From Mucilaginibacter gilvus (GTDB taxonomy: Bacteria > Bacteroidota > Bacteroidia > Sphingobacteriales > Sphingobacteriaceae): 64,000 nucleotides of DNA. The position numbers and the translations under genes are program-made. Shown here piece by piece: positions 1 through 11,000 of the stretch; position 1 is the stretch's first letter; each line of letters starts with the position of its first letter. Location of the stretch: contig NZ_SBIW01000002.1 of the NCBI RefSeq assembly GCF_004054195.1, positions 372,001-436,000 of the forward strand, given 5' to 3'. Under the pieces are notes generated by a model that saw nothing but the letters and a program-made list of their open reading frames with translations, ran no database searches and was not told where the DNA came from.

Positions 1-869
1 TGCATAGAATGCCTGCTAAACGTACGGCGGATCAACGCGTATAAAACAACGTTGAGTATTAACACAATCACGGCCATGTCCCTGTGCTGCGAGAATATTT
101 CTCCCGCTCGGGACGTCCAGCTATCGCGGTAACTGCCTTCTAAATGGCTGGCCACCGCGTCTATCTTTTCGCGTACCTCGGTGCCAAAGGTTATCTGCAA
201 TATGCTTAAAGCCAATACCAATACTGTAAGTATGGCAATAAACGGCTTTGTTGTAAGTTTATATCGCCCGTTAACTTTAGCCATGTGGTACGTAGCTATG
301 CTTATAGCAAGTATGGCCAAAGCCAGTAACATGTGCACGGTAACTATCCAGGCTACTAAGTTAGTTGATACCACTATAGAGCCCAACCACCCCTGAAAGC
401 CTACCAACAACAAGTTTATTATACTCAGGATAACTATTAATTTACTACTCTTCCAGTAGTTAAAAGAGTAGATAACCGCCAGAAACAAAAATACACCGGT
501 AATAGCACCTATTAAACGGTTGATATACTCCGTCCAGGTGCGTGCGCTATTAAACTCTTCGGGCACCAGTATCGATCTGTCGTTACGGATGCGCATAGCC
601 ATCTGGCTGTAACCAAATATATCCAGCATTTTGGCAAACTTCTGGTTTTTGGCCAGGCGTTTATCGGCATAAACCTGTTTGTAATTTGCAGGCAATTCTG
701 ATATAGTTGTTGGTGGCACATACCGCCCAAAACATTTTGGCCAATCCGGGCAGCCCATACCAGAACCTGTGCTGCGCACAACCCCTCCTGCCAATATCAA
801 TACAAACAGCAGGATGATAGTAAGTAAGTTTATTTTTAGAAATCTGTTCCCGGATACGTTACTGCTCAT
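1..869 (-). CDS. ctaA: Heme A synthase, COX15/CtaA family (3' end outside window)
   Basis: Integral membrane enzyme that oxidises heme O to heme A for aa3-type cytochrome oxidase. The 289 visible codons run from an ATG at 869 off the window edge with no stop. Visible features: a first membrane helix (about residues 12-32), a Cys pair in the first outer loop (GCPDWPKC, C40 and C46) as in CtaA, and a conserved E114 followed by YINR where most relatives have ExxHR, so the first heme-ligand His is Asn here. A later VHM (helix 4 region) keeps the second His. It follows coxA in the same direction, which fits supply of heme A to that oxidase. The family assignment is firm; the symbol is by analogy. 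Confidence 0.88.
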   Translation of the reverse strand, partial: MSSNVSGNRFLKINLLTIILLFVLILAGGVVRSTGSGMGCPDWPKCFGRYVPPTTISELPANYKQVYADKRLAKNQKFAKMLDIFGYSQMAMRIRNDRSILVPEEFNSARTWTEYINRLIGAITGVFLFLAVIYSFNYWKSSKLIVILSIINLLLVGFQGWLGSIVVSTNLVAWIVTVHMLLALAILAISIATYHMAKVNGRYKLTTKPFIAILTVLVLALSILQITFGTEVREKIDAVASHLEGSYRDSWTSRAGEIFSQHRDMAVIVLILNVVLYALIRRTFSRHSM

Positions 870-1024
870 TCAGAATATTTCTAACAAATTAGGGTAACTG
901 AATTTATTAATTTGAAGATTCTCTGATTTGAAGATTTGAAAATTATTTTCATTTTCAAATTCACCCATTTTCAAATCTTCAAATTTGAAATTCAACTACC
1001 CTAAAAGATCAGATCAGTATTAAA
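870..1024. repeat. AT-rich inverted repeat between ctaA and coxA
   Basis: No gene. An 18-bp segment at 926-943 (ATTTGAAGATTTGAAAAT) is repeated exactly in inverted orientation at 967-984, with another partial copy at 951-960. The same 18-mer recurs at 48847-48864, so this is an interspersed repeat family rather than a local terminator, although a transcript could fold here. Confidence 0.75.
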
Positions 1025-2914
1025 TTATTTTACTTCTTCGTTGCTTTTTTGAGTACTGGCCCATTTAGCATGTGCTTCTAACCCGGCCGGGTTGTCTTCA
1101 AAATCATGCGGCAGGTTAGAGCTCATGGTTTGCGAAAGCGGAACGGTTTGTGGTATAAAGTCCTCTTCTGCACCAGGCTTGCTGTAATCATAAGGCCAAC
1201 GGTATACAGTTGGTATCTCACCATGCCAGTTACCGTGGAAATGCTCTATAGGGGCTGTCCACTCCAAAGTGTTTGCCTCCCATGGATTTTGTACAGTTTT
1301 CTTACCCCAAAACATGGAATATATAAAGTTAACCAGGAATGCAACCTGTGCACAAGCCGCCATAATAGCTGCCCAAGTGATAAATGTATTTACAGATAAC
1401 CAGCGTTTCATCGATTCAAATTCGGTGAAGGCATAGTAACGGCGGGGTACGCCATCAAGCCCCATAAAGTGCATCGGGAAGAACACCAGGTACGCGCCTA
1501 TAAAAGTTAGCCAAAAGTGCAGGTAGCCTAATTTCTCATTCATCATGCGGCCATACATTTTAGGGAACCAGTGGTATACACCGGCCAACATACCAAATAT
1601 TGCAGCTGAACCCATTACCAGGTGGAAGTGGGCAACCACAAAGTAGGTATCGTGCAGGTTGATATCCAACGCGGCGTTACCTAAGAAGATACCGGTTAAA
1701 CCACCAGAGATGAAGAAAGAAACCATCCCGATGGCAAACAGCATAGCTGATGTAAAGCGGATGTTGCCGCGCCATAAAGTAGCCAGCCAGTTAAATGTTT
1801 TTACTGCCGATGGTACGGCGATGATCAGCGTAGTGATCATGAACACACCACCCAGGAACGGATTCATACCCGTTACAAACATGTGGTGACCCCATACGAT
1901 AAACGACAGGACAGTAATACCTATTAACGAGTAAACCATGGCGTGGTAACCAAAGATTGGTTTACGGGAGTTTACAGACATTACTTCTGATGATATACCC
2001 ATTGCAGGCATAATTACGATGTACACCTCGGGGTGACCCAGGAACCAGAACAAGTGCTGGAACAATATAGGGCTACCACCTTCAAAAGGCTGCGCGCTGC
2101 CGCCCAGTACGATCTCCGAAAGGTAGAAACTTGTACCAAAACTACGGTCGAATATTAATAATACCACACCGGCAACCAGTACCGGGAATGCCAGGATACC
2201 CAGGATAGCGGTTAGGAAGAACGCCCAGATAGTTAAAGGCATTTTCCAAAGATCCATACCTTTGGTACGCATGTTTAATACCGTACTTACGTAGTTGATT
2301 GCACCCATTAATGATGATGCGATAAACAGCACCATACTGATGAGCCACAACGTCATACCCATACCAGAACCCGGCATTGCCTTTGGCAGGGCAGATAACG
2401 GCGGATAGATAGTCCAGCCACCGCTTGCAGGGCCTTTTTGTACCAGGAATGAAGAAAGCATTACCACGCTGGCGGTAAAGAAGAACCAGTACGAAAGCAT
2501 GTTCATGAATGGCGATGCCATATCACGTGCACCTAATTGCAAAGGTATAAGCAGGTTACTAAAGGTACCGCTTAGGCCGGCTGTAAGTACAAAGAATACC
2601 ATGATGGTACCGTGTATGGTAACCAGCGCGAGGTAAAAATCGGCATTTAAACGACCACCGGGTGCAAAACGGCCCAATAAGGTTTCCATTAAAGGGAAAG
2701 CTTTATCAGGGTAAGCTAACTGGATACGAAATAATATAGATAATATCATCGCGATAACCGCCATAGTAATACCTGTAACCAGGAATTGCTTCGCGATCAT
2801 TTTATGATCCTGACTAAAAATGTATTTACTCAGGAACGTTTCTTTATGATGATGGTGTCCGTGATCGTCTTCGTGATGAACTACTCCGTGATCTTGAACT
2901 GATAATGTTGACAT
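1025..2914 (-). CDS. coxA: Cytochrome c oxidase subunit I
   Basis: Catalytic heme-copper subunit of an aa3-type terminal oxidase in the inner membrane; reduces O2 to water and pumps protons. 629 residues. Visible motifs: IHGTIMVFF with the low-spin heme His, GHPEVY with the CuB His cross-linked to Tyr and the D-channel Glu (A-type oxidase), WGHHMF with the two other CuB His residues, and HDTYFVVAHFH with the heme a3 and heme a ligands. The N-terminus is His-rich (DDHGHHHHKE), which is common in this phylum. It is last of the act-cox block, 19 bp after coxB. Confidence 0.97.
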   Translation of the reverse strand: MSTLSVQDHGVVHHEDDHGHHHHKETFLSKYIFSQDHKMIAKQFLVTGITMAVIAMILSILFRIQLAYPDKAFPLMETLLGRFAPGGRLNADFYLALVTIHGTIMVFFVLTAGLSGTFSNLLIPLQLGARDMASPFMNMLSYWFFFTASVVMLSSFLVQKGPASGGWTIYPPLSALPKAMPGSGMGMTLWLISMVLFIASSLMGAINYVSTVLNMRTKGMDLWKMPLTIWAFFLTAILGILAFPVLVAGVVLLIFDRSFGTSFYLSEIVLGGSAQPFEGGSPILFQHLFWFLGHPEVYIVIMPAMGISSEVMSVNSRKPIFGYHAMVYSLIGITVLSFIVWGHHMFVTGMNPFLGGVFMITTLIIAVPSAVKTFNWLATLWRGNIRFTSAMLFAIGMVSFFISGGLTGIFLGNAALDINLHDTYFVVAHFHLVMGSAAIFGMLAGVYHWFPKMYGRMMNEKLGYLHFWLTFIGAYLVFFPMHFMGLDGVPRRYYAFTEFESMKRWLSVNTFITWAAIMAACAQVAFLVNFIYSMFWGKKTVQNPWEANTLEWTAPIEHFHGNWHGEIPTVYRWPYDYSKPGAEEDFIPQTVPLSQTMSSNLPHDFEDNPAGLEAHAKWASTQKSNEEVK

Positions 2915-2933
2915 ACTCGCTAATCTTTTTGAA

Positions 2934-4130
2934 TTAATTGTTTAACGCTAACCTGTTTTGTGTTGCGGCCGGTTTTGTTACGGCAAATTTCAAATCTTTT
3001 TTAACCTGGTCTGTGAGGTAAGGTTTTTGCTGTGCTAACCATGCCTGGTATTCTGACTCTTCAACCACACGTACAACTTTTTGCATGTTGTAATGTGCTG
3101 CCCCGCATATTTTATTGCAATATACAAGGTACTCGAATTTAGGATCACCTACTTTACGGCGCATTTCTGCGGTGGTAATGGTTGGCGTAAATTTGAAGAA
3201 AGTTGGCAAGCCCGGTACCGCGTTAAGCTGAACACGGAAATGTGGCATGTAAACGCTATGGATAACATCCTGCGCGTGAATATTTAATCGGATTGATTTA
3301 CGGACAGGTAGATACATGGTATCAGCCTGCAAATCATCGTAGCTGAATTTATCTTTAAAGTCAACCCCTACTTTGTTTGTACCACTTACCAGTTTATAAC
3401 TGGTTTCGCCTAAACGGCCGTCGGTACCAGGGTAGCGTAATTCCCATGCAAACTGGTGGCCTGTAATATCCACATTAATAGAAGCCTGCTCACCTTTAGC
3501 ATCAAGCGAATTGGTAATTTGCTGCCAGGTAAAGAAACCAAAGATAACCAGGATGGTTAACACGATAGCCGGTGCAATGGTCCAAACTTTCTCGATAGTG
3601 TTATTGTGCGGCAAAAAGTGCCCGCGACGGTTTGCATTGTAACGGTAACGGAATAAGAAACCAAAAAGCAATACCTGCGTAATTACAAATACGATGACGG
3701 TTAACACGGTGGTTGTCCAAAACATCTCATCTATCTTTACACCGTGTGCAGAAGCAGACTCGGGTAATATCATAGCGCCTTGTACTGCAAACTCCCAATA
3801 AGCACCATACATACCTGCAACCAGGAATATGATACAGCAAATACCCATTACATTGTGCCAATTGATTGGCTTTTTGTTTTGGATCTGCTGGGTAAGATCA
3901 TAAACACGCAGTATCTTGCCAACGATGCCTACAACAAAGCATATAATAACAAATATCAATACATAATAACCAGGGCCAAGCCAAACACTTGGTGTAGCAT
4001 CGCCACTTGGGGCAGTTGCCGCCGCGTCAGTCGCTGCATCCTGGGCCATAAGCATGTTGGTGCCTAACAGCAGAAATGCAGCTAAAAGCGAGAGCATTTT
4101 TTTAGAACTAATTAAACTTTTAAATCCCAT
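2934..4130 (-). CDS. coxB: Cytochrome c oxidase subunit II
   Basis: Carries the CuA centre that accepts electrons for subunit I. Near the C-terminus the motif CNKICGAAHYNM supplies the two Cys, His and Met of CuA. A hydrophobic leader is followed by a long linker and two membrane helices before the periplasmic cupredoxin domain; it is longer than the usual 250-300 residues because of this N-terminal extension, as in other alternative complex III clusters. I chose the ATG at 4130; an in-frame TTG at 4166 would add 12 residues and is less likely. Gene order II before I is the norm downstream of actF. Confidence 0.95.
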   Translation of the reverse strand: MGFKSLISSKKMLSLLAAFLLLGTNMLMAQDAATDAAATAPSGDATPSVWLGPGYYVLIFVIICFVVGIVGKILRVYDLTQQIQNKKPINWHNVMGICCIIFLVAGMYGAYWEFAVQGAMILPESASAHGVKIDEMFWTTTVLTVIVFVITQVLLFGFLFRYRYNANRRGHFLPHNNTIEKVWTIAPAIVLTILVIFGFFTWQQITNSLDAKGEQASINVDITGHQFAWELRYPGTDGRLGETSYKLVSGTNKVGVDFKDKFSYDDLQADTMYLPVRKSIRLNIHAQDVIHSVYMPHFRVQLNAVPGLPTFFKFTPTITTAEMRRKVGDPKFEYLVYCNKICGAAHYNMQKVVRVVEESEYQAWLAQQKPYLTDQVKKDLKFAVTKPAATQNRLALNN

Positions 4131-4178
4131 TTTATTGGTGGTTTTGAATGCTGTATTCTGTTGCAAATTTAATAATTA

Positions 4179-5438
4179 TTATATGTGATGATGCAGGCTC
4201 TCTTGCAGGAACGGGTGTTTTTTAGGCACAAGTGATTTGAACCTGCTTAATGCGGTAAGCATCAGGAAAGTAAACAAACCTGCAAATGCTATAAAGCTAC
4301 CTATCTCTTCTACACCAAAACCTCTGTTCTCTACAACGGTACCCGGCATAATCATCAGGTAATAATCAAGCCAATGGCCCGCTATAAGCAATATACAAGT
4401 CCACATCATGCGGTTTGTTAAACGTTTTGCATCACGAGACATCAGTAATAATAACGGAGACAGGAAGTTCATGACGATGTTTAACCAGAACCACCATTTG
4501 TACTCGGGTTCCCAACGCTTGAAGAAGTATACAGATTCTTCAGGAATGTTGGCATACCAGGTAAGGAAGAATTGTGCAAACCATACGTAGGTCCAAAAGA
4601 TGGAGAATCCGAAGATCATTTTACCTAAACTGTGCAAATGGTTTTCCGAAAGCCATAAAAAATTACCCTTCTTTTTTAATAACACGATCACCAGTGCAAT
4701 AATGGCCAAGCCGCTAACGTGCATGGCGGCTAAGTTATACCAGCCAAACATGGTAGAGAACCAGTGTGCCTCTAACGACATGATAGTACCGAACGCGAAT
4801 ATGGGGAAAGTGAAGCCAAAGATTACCAAAAATGTACAAGCCAGCGCAAAGCTTTTATCGTAATTGCGCATACCGCCTTCGGTATCCTCATCAGTAGAAC
4901 ATTTGGTTAAAGCGTATCCGAAGTAGCTATAAGCACCCAGGAATACGACTAAAAATCCGTAGAAAAAGCCTATAGTTAAAAACGGTGCCTTACCGGCTAT
5001 TACCGCGTTATAGTTATGGTCGCCCACTATGGTTAAGCCGTGCGTGGCCCATGATGCATATAAGTAGGGCACCATTTGTTTTTTCCCCTCAAAAATCACT
5101 TCGTGGTGAGTAAACAAGCCCGCGGTAACTACTAAAATTAAAATCAAGCTTGCTATTGGCAATACCTTGGCAAAAGCCTGCGGTATTCTTATTAACGATG
5201 CAGACCAGCCCGCCTGTGCAGCGTATTGGTAGGCCAAAAAGAAAACACCGGCAGTGCAAACACATACCATGTAGTAAGACATAAGCAATAAGTTACTGAA
5301 CATACGCTCTACGTGTACGCCGCCCAATACAAAACCTATTACAATGCAAATCGCACCAGCTACAAGGGCCACCAAACTCCATGTTTTGGCGCTCCCTGTA
5401 AATTCAAATTTCTCGTCAAAATTATTATGAGTCTTCAT
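4179..5438 (-). CDS. actF: Alternative complex III subunit ActF (quinol:cytochrome c oxidoreductase membrane subunit)
   Basis: Polytopic membrane subunit of alternative complex III, about ten hydrophobic helices over 419 residues (starts MKTHNNFDEKFEF). In the solved complexes this subunit pairs with the NrfD-like ActC in the membrane core. Identification rests on its position between actE and coxB and on the helix pattern with conserved HHEVIFEGK and WFSTMFGWYN stretches. It ends LQESLHHHI; 48 bp separate it from coxB. Confidence 0.92.
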   Translation of the reverse strand: MKTHNNFDEKFEFTGSAKTWSLVALVAGAICIVIGFVLGGVHVERMFSNLLLMSYYMVCVCTAGVFFLAYQYAAQAGWSASLIRIPQAFAKVLPIASLILILVVTAGLFTHHEVIFEGKKQMVPYLYASWATHGLTIVGDHNYNAVIAGKAPFLTIGFFYGFLVVFLGAYSYFGYALTKCSTDEDTEGGMRNYDKSFALACTFLVIFGFTFPIFAFGTIMSLEAHWFSTMFGWYNLAAMHVSGLAIIALVIVLLKKKGNFLWLSENHLHSLGKMIFGFSIFWTYVWFAQFFLTWYANIPEESVYFFKRWEPEYKWWFWLNIVMNFLSPLLLLMSRDAKRLTNRMMWTCILLIAGHWLDYYLMIMPGTVVENRGFGVEEIGSFIAFAGLFTFLMLTALSRFKSLVPKKHPFLQESLHHHI

Positions 5439-5449
5439 TAAAAATAATC

Positions 5450-6025
5450 TTATAATTTTTGTAATTGATGAACATACATAACTATTTTCCAGCGATCTTC
5501 AGGTGCTACCTGGGATGCGTATGAACCCATAGAGTTTACTCCATAAGTTATAGTATGATAAATTTTACCGTCGGTGAGATCCTTCATCGCACCACCGCGT
5601 GATGATTGCCCTTTAGAATAAGACGGCGGAGCAGGATAACCATGCTGAACAACCAAACCGTCGCCCTGGCCGCTTAAACCGTGGCAAGGAGAGCAAAATG
5701 TAGTGAACAACACTTTACCTTCGGCTAAATGCTTTGGCGTTTGCGCTATCAGGCTGGCTACTTCCAAACTTGCTTTATCGTAACCTTCACGTGTGTTAGG
5801 GTAATCAAAACGCTTAAAACCTACAGGAATAGTACCTGCCGGTGGAACCTGTGCGGTTTTACCATCCTTAAACTGACTGTTAGGTTGGTCCGGGTCGTAT
5901 GCGGTATGTTCGTACATATTGGGGGCATATTCCCAGCCGGTACTGCGTTTATCCTTGCATGATGTGAATACGATCGATGCAGCGATAACGATAGCCGTTG
6001 TGCCCAATATTTTAAATTTATTCAT
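5450..6025 (-). CDS. actE: Alternative complex III cytochrome c subunit ActE (lipoprotein)
   Basis: Monoheme c-type cytochrome on the periplasmic side. One heme motif CSPCH followed by GLSGQGDG, and a C-terminal MGSYASQV segment that offers a Met axial ligand. The N-terminus has a lipoprotein signal ending FTSC. I chose the ATG at 6025, which overlaps the stop of actD by 8 bp and gives a clean signal peptide; an alternative start three codons upstream at 6034 is possible. Confidence 0.94.
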   Translation of the reverse strand: MNKFKILGTTAIVIAASIVFTSCKDKRSTGWEYAPNMYEHTAYDPDQPNSQFKDGKTAQVPPAGTIPVGFKRFDYPNTREGYDKASLEVASLIAQTPKHLAEGKVLFTTFCSPCHGLSGQGDGLVVQHGYPAPPSYSKGQSSRGGAMKDLTDGKIYHTITYGVNSMGSYASQVAPEDRWKIVMYVHQLQKL

Positions 6026-6554
6026 AGCTAACATATTTTCTGTCGTTATGCTTTACTTCTACAGCGCCTGCTTCTTTTAATAAATTAGTGATATCCTCGT
6101 GTGGAACGTTGCCTTTGGCATTGATGGCGATAACAAAACGGTCATCAGTTGCACGCAGGTCCATTACCCTTGGCGCGCGGCCCGGGAAAAGGTGGGTAGC
6201 GGCAAAAAAGGTAAGCGTCATACCAAACGCGGTGAATAATATGGTCCACTCAAAGGTGAACGGTACAAAGTTTGGTATAGCGAAGTTTGGTTTACCACCA
6301 ACGTTCATTGGCCAATCGTGTACAAGGGTGTAATACAATATGCTGAAGATAACTGTCATACCCAAGCAGCCGAAGCAAAACGCCGCGTAGCCAAGCCTTG
6401 ATTCTTTTACGCCCAGTTTATCCTCTATCCCGTGGATAGGCATAGGGGTGTAAACATCGTAAATAGGGATACTGTTCTTTTGCAGCTTTTCTATCCCGTG
6501 CATCATGTCATCGGGATCATCAAATAAGCCTAATATGAATTTTGTACTACTCAT
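6018..6554 (-). CDS. actD: Alternative complex III subunit ActD (DUF3341)
   Basis: 178 residues; DUF3341 protein with a soluble N-terminal part (starts MSSTKFILGLFDDPDDMMHG), two membrane helices in the middle and a cytoplasmic C-terminal tail. It is a structural membrane subunit of alternative complex III. Its 3' end overlaps actE by 8 bp and its start lies 2 bp after actC, so translation is probably coupled. Confidence 0.94.
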   Translation of the reverse strand: MSSTKFILGLFDDPDDMMHGIEKLQKNSIPIYDVYTPMPIHGIEDKLGVKESRLGYAAFCFGCLGMTVIFSILYYTLVHDWPMNVGGKPNFAIPNFVPFTFEWTILFTAFGMTLTFFAATHLFPGRAPRVMDLRATDDRFVIAINAKGNVPHEDITNLLKEAGAVEVKHNDRKYVSYE

Positions 6555-6556
6555 TT

Positions 6557-8026
6557 TTATATTTTTTCGTAATCAGACATGTCAACACTATCGTATTTAA
6601 CTAACGACTCTTTGTAATACTGCACTTCTACAGGATCGAGGTGTCCTTCCTCTATTTCTTTCTTCTTAGCTTGCTCACTGGATGATTTCAACAATAACTT
6701 CACTTCTGCCATAGCTACCGAAGGTAACACCCTGATAAATAACAGGAACATGGTGAAGAAGATGCCGATAGAGCCGATGAACACACTTACGTCAACCCAG
6801 GTTGGGTAAAACATAACCCAGCTCGAAGGAATATAATCGCGGTGCAGGGAAGTAACGATGATCACGAAACGCTCGAACCACATACCTATGTTAACGATGA
6901 TAGACAAGAACCAGGAGAACTTGATGCTTCTGCGCAATTTGCTCGACCAGAACAACTGGGGAGAAATTACGTTACAGCTCATCATACTCCAGTATGCCCA
7001 CCAGTACGGGCCGGTCGCGCGGTTGATGAAAGCGTATTGTTCGTATTCTACACCAGAGTACCATGCAATAAAGAACTCGGTAATATACGCCACACCTACA
7101 ATTGAACCTGTAAGCATGATGATTTTATTCATCGATTCGATGTGGAACATCGTGATGTAGTTTTCTAAACCTAATACCTTACGCGTAACCAGCAATAGTG
7201 TTTGCACCATGGCGAAACCCGAGAAGATAGCACCCGCAACAAAGTATGGCGGGAATATGGTTGTGTGCCATCCCGGTTCGAGGGATGTAGCAAAGTCGAA
7301 GGATACGATAGTGTGTACCGAAAGCACCAGTGGTGTAGAGATACCGGCTAATATTAGCGACACGGTCTCAAAACGCTGCCAGGTTTTTACCGAGCCTGTC
7401 CATCCGAAAGAAAGGATAGAGTAGATACGGCGGCGTAAACCCGTTGCCCGGTCGCGGATAGAAGCGATATCCGGCAATAAACCTGTGTACCAAAATAATA
7501 ATGATACAGAGAAGTAAGTAGAGATAGCGAACACGTCCATCATCAACGCTGAGTTCCAGTTTACCCAAAGTACGTACTGGTTTGGCAGTGGCAAAGTAAA
7601 GTATGCTAACCACGGGCGGCCCATGTGCGCCACAATATACGTGGCCGCGCAAATTACCGCGAAGATGGTCATCGCCTCGGCAGACCGGTTAATGGAATTT
7701 CGCCAGTTTTGGCGGAATATTAATAGTACCGCGGATATAAGCGTACCGGCGTGACCAATACCTACCCACCATACGAAACCGGTGATATCCCAGGCCCATC
7801 CTACTGTTTTGTTTAAACCCCATGCGCCTAAGCCGAACCAAAAGGTGTAGCTGATAGATACAACCCAAAGTAACGAGCCTAAAGAAGCGACAGTAAAGCC
7901 TATCCACCAGGCTTTATTAGGTTTATTTTCTACAGGGTTTAAAACGTCGTTAGTGATCTGGGCATAGGTTATACCTTTGCCCGTAATTAACGGTTCCCTG
8001 ATTATTGATTCATTGTGAGATGCCAT
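6557..8026 (-). CDS. actC: Alternative complex III subunit ActC (NrfD/PsrC family quinol-binding membrane protein)
   Basis: 489 residues, NrfD/polysulfide reductase membrane subunit type with roughly ten helices; in this complex it holds the quinol site and passes electrons to the iron-sulfur subunit ActB. Recognised by family pattern (for example GIGHAGTLISAVL and the late FERFVIIVTSLHRDY, which carry the conserved His and Arg residues) and by its position after actB. It ends with a charged cytoplasmic tail. Confidence 0.95.
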   Translation of the reverse strand: MASHNESIIREPLITGKGITYAQITNDVLNPVENKPNKAWWIGFTVASLGSLLWVVSISYTFWFGLGAWGLNKTVGWAWDITGFVWWVGIGHAGTLISAVLLIFRQNWRNSINRSAEAMTIFAVICAATYIVAHMGRPWLAYFTLPLPNQYVLWVNWNSALMMDVFAISTYFSVSLLFWYTGLLPDIASIRDRATGLRRRIYSILSFGWTGSVKTWQRFETVSLILAGISTPLVLSVHTIVSFDFATSLEPGWHTTIFPPYFVAGAIFSGFAMVQTLLLVTRKVLGLENYITMFHIESMNKIIMLTGSIVGVAYITEFFIAWYSGVEYEQYAFINRATGPYWWAYWSMMSCNVISPQLFWSSKLRRSIKFSWFLSIIVNIGMWFERFVIIVTSLHRDYIPSSWVMFYPTWVDVSVFIGSIGIFFTMFLLFIRVLPSVAMAEVKLLLKSSSEQAKKKEIEEGHLDPVEVQYYKESLVKYDSVDMSDYEKI

Positions 8027-8049
8027 ATATTATAAATCTCTTGTAATAA

Positions 8050-11000
8050 TTAAGCCTGTAAATCTGATAATGTGTTCCTTACTTTTACTTGGTAACCAAT
8101 GCCCGGTTTTACGTTAAGTTCTTCCAGTACATAGTAAGTCCTTTCACTGTTTAAAGCTTTTGAAACTTCAGAGTTAGGATCGTTACGGTTACCGAAAACG
8201 ATAGCGTTTGCAGAACATGTTTGCTGGCAGGCAACTTTAACCTCACCATCGGCCAATGGACGTTTTTCTATCTTAGCCTTTAACTTACCGGCCTGGATAC
8301 GCTGAACGCACATCGAGCATTTTTCCATTACCCCACGGAAACGGGTGGTAACGTCAGGGTTCAATACTAATTGTGTGTGTTCGTTGCTCAGGTAGTTATC
8401 AAAGCGGCTATCGTTCCAGTAGTTAAACCAGTTAAAGCGGCGCACTTTGTACGGGCAGTTATTTGCGCAGTAGCGTGTACCAACGCAACGGTTGTAAGCC
8501 ATTTGGTTTAAGCCTTCGCTTGAGTGTACAGTAGCTAATACCGGGCATACAGTTTCGCAAGGTGCGTGATCGCAGTGCTGGCAAAGCATAGGCTGGTGAA
8601 CTACAGATACGTTCTCGAAGTCTTTCAACTCATCTATTTCTCTCTCTTTTGTAACATTGAACTCGCCTTTACCATTATCGTAGCTGTAGTAGCGGTCAAT
8701 ACGGATCCAGTGCATTTCGCGTCGACGGCCAACTTCATCTTTACCTACAACCGGGATGTTGTTTTCGGCGCTACAAGCTACCACACAAGCACCGCAACCG
8801 GTACAAGCGTTAAGGTCAATAGCCATAACCCAATCGTAAACAGGACGTGAGTGACTTGCGTCATCTACGCTCTTTTCCCAAAGGTCATACATTTTCTCTT
8901 GTTCGCCTTCTTTGCCACTACCTGCTGCCGGGTTCTTTTTGTACTCGGTAAAGGTTGCTTCGCGGATAATATTTCGGCCCTCAAAAGAGTGGTGCGTTTG
9001 TGTTTGCGAAAGCGGAAATATATCGCTTGTTACATCTACAGATACTGCCGAGGTAGTTTGGAACGTACCATTCAGCAGGTTATAGAAAGGATATGCATTT
9101 TTACCAACGTTGTTACCAACAAGGCCTGCCGCAGTACGGCCATAACCTACGGCTACCGATACTGTGCCCCTTGCCTGGCCCGGTTGAGATAAAACCGGTA
9201 AGCTTACCGAATACCCGTTAACGCCTTTTATAGTTACCACCTGGAACTCGTCAAGCCCAAGGTCTTTGATATCAGATGGCGACATGGCCGCAAAGTTATC
9301 CCAGGTAACTTTAGATACCGGATCCGGCAGCTCTTGTAACCAAGGGTTGTTTGCTTTTTTACCATCGCGCATGGCGGGTGTTTGGTAAACCTGTAACTCG
9401 TATTTACCACCTGCAGCAATTTTTCCACTTTGGCTTAGTATGGTTTGTGCAACGGCGTTAAGGTCTAAAGCAAAGCTGTAGGTACCTGTTGCAGCCGGCG
9501 CCGCGTTAATAAAACCTTTTTGTAAAAGGGCTTCCCAACCAGCCTGGCCGGCTAAAGCGCCTTTGGCTAATAAGTTGGTTTCCCAGTTGGCTCTTAAATA
9601 AGTATAGTAAGTTTTAACCGCGTTATCGCTCCACAGCAACAGGCTTTCTTCGGCCTGGCGGGTGTTATTAACCGGGTTAATAGTAGGTTGTACTACGGTG
9701 TAGTAACCTTCTATCGCGCTATCATCACCCCACGATTCCAGGTAGTGGTGGTTAGGCGCAACCGCGTTACATAAAGCTGCGGTTTCGTCGTCATGATCTG
9801 AGAACGTTACTTTAAGGCGAACCTTTTTAAGCGCGGCCTCAATATCTTTAGTGTTGTAATAATCGTAAGCGGGGTTTGCATCCAGGAATAATACCGCATC
9901 TACCAAACCAGCTTTCGCGTCAGCTACAAACTTGGTCCAATCGGTATCGTTACCGGCATACTGGCGTGATGGGTTATCCAAATCAATAGTAGCACCGTAG
10001 CTGCCCAATAGCGAGTTGATGGCATTTACCAGTGTTTGCACCGATACATCGTTAGAACCGGCAACAACCAGTGATCTGCCTTTTGCTGCTAAGAGCTCTT
10101 TTGCTACTAAAACGATCGCTTTATCGGCATTCGCGTTAGTTAACTTTTTAGAACCCGGTAAAGTTGTACCTGATAATGCATTGTACAAGTTCATCAGCGC
10201 CACACCATCTTCCGATGGTTTTATCGGCATACGAACGTCGGCATTGGTACCTGTCATGCTCATCCCGCTTTCAAACTGGATGTGGCGCGACATTTTCTTT
10301 GCTTCCAGGGATTTGTTATTCCTGTTTTTAACGTATTGTGATGTAAATTCCTCGCCAGAGATCCATGTTCCAAGGAAATCGGCGCCAAAACTTACAATTA
10401 CATCAGCTTTATCAAAATAGTAGTGCGGCAATACGGCTTTACCAAAGCTGTTTTTGTTTGCCTGGATAATGCCTGTGTAAGATACTGCATCATAAGTAAC
10501 ATGGCTCGCAGTAGGGAACGCGGTAATAAAATCAGCAATAACAGCTAACGTAGATGGGCTGTGTACGGTTGATGATACAATGCTTATTCTCTTGCCACCG
10601 GCTTTAATAGCGGTAAGCTCGTCCTTAACAAATTTATCAAGTTGTGGCCAGCCTGTTGGGTTGCCATTTAACTTAGGGTCTTTTACGCGGCTGGTATCGT
10701 ACAATTCAAGTACCGAAGCTTGCGCCTGCGCACTTAAACCGCCCTTTGATAAAAGGTCACCAGGGTTACCTTCAATCTTAATTGGCCTGCCTTCGCGGGT
10801 TTTTACAAGTATCGCGCTGCCGTCATAAGTTGATGAATAGTAGTTAGCTATACCCGGGGTAATTTCCTCAGGTTTTACAAGATATGGTATAGATTTGTGT
10901 ACCGGCACCTTTTGGCAAGCTGCCAAAGTAACCGCACCCACACCAAAGCCAAGCGCCTTTAAAAAGTCGCGGCGGGGTGTTTTTGCAGACAACCCTCCTC

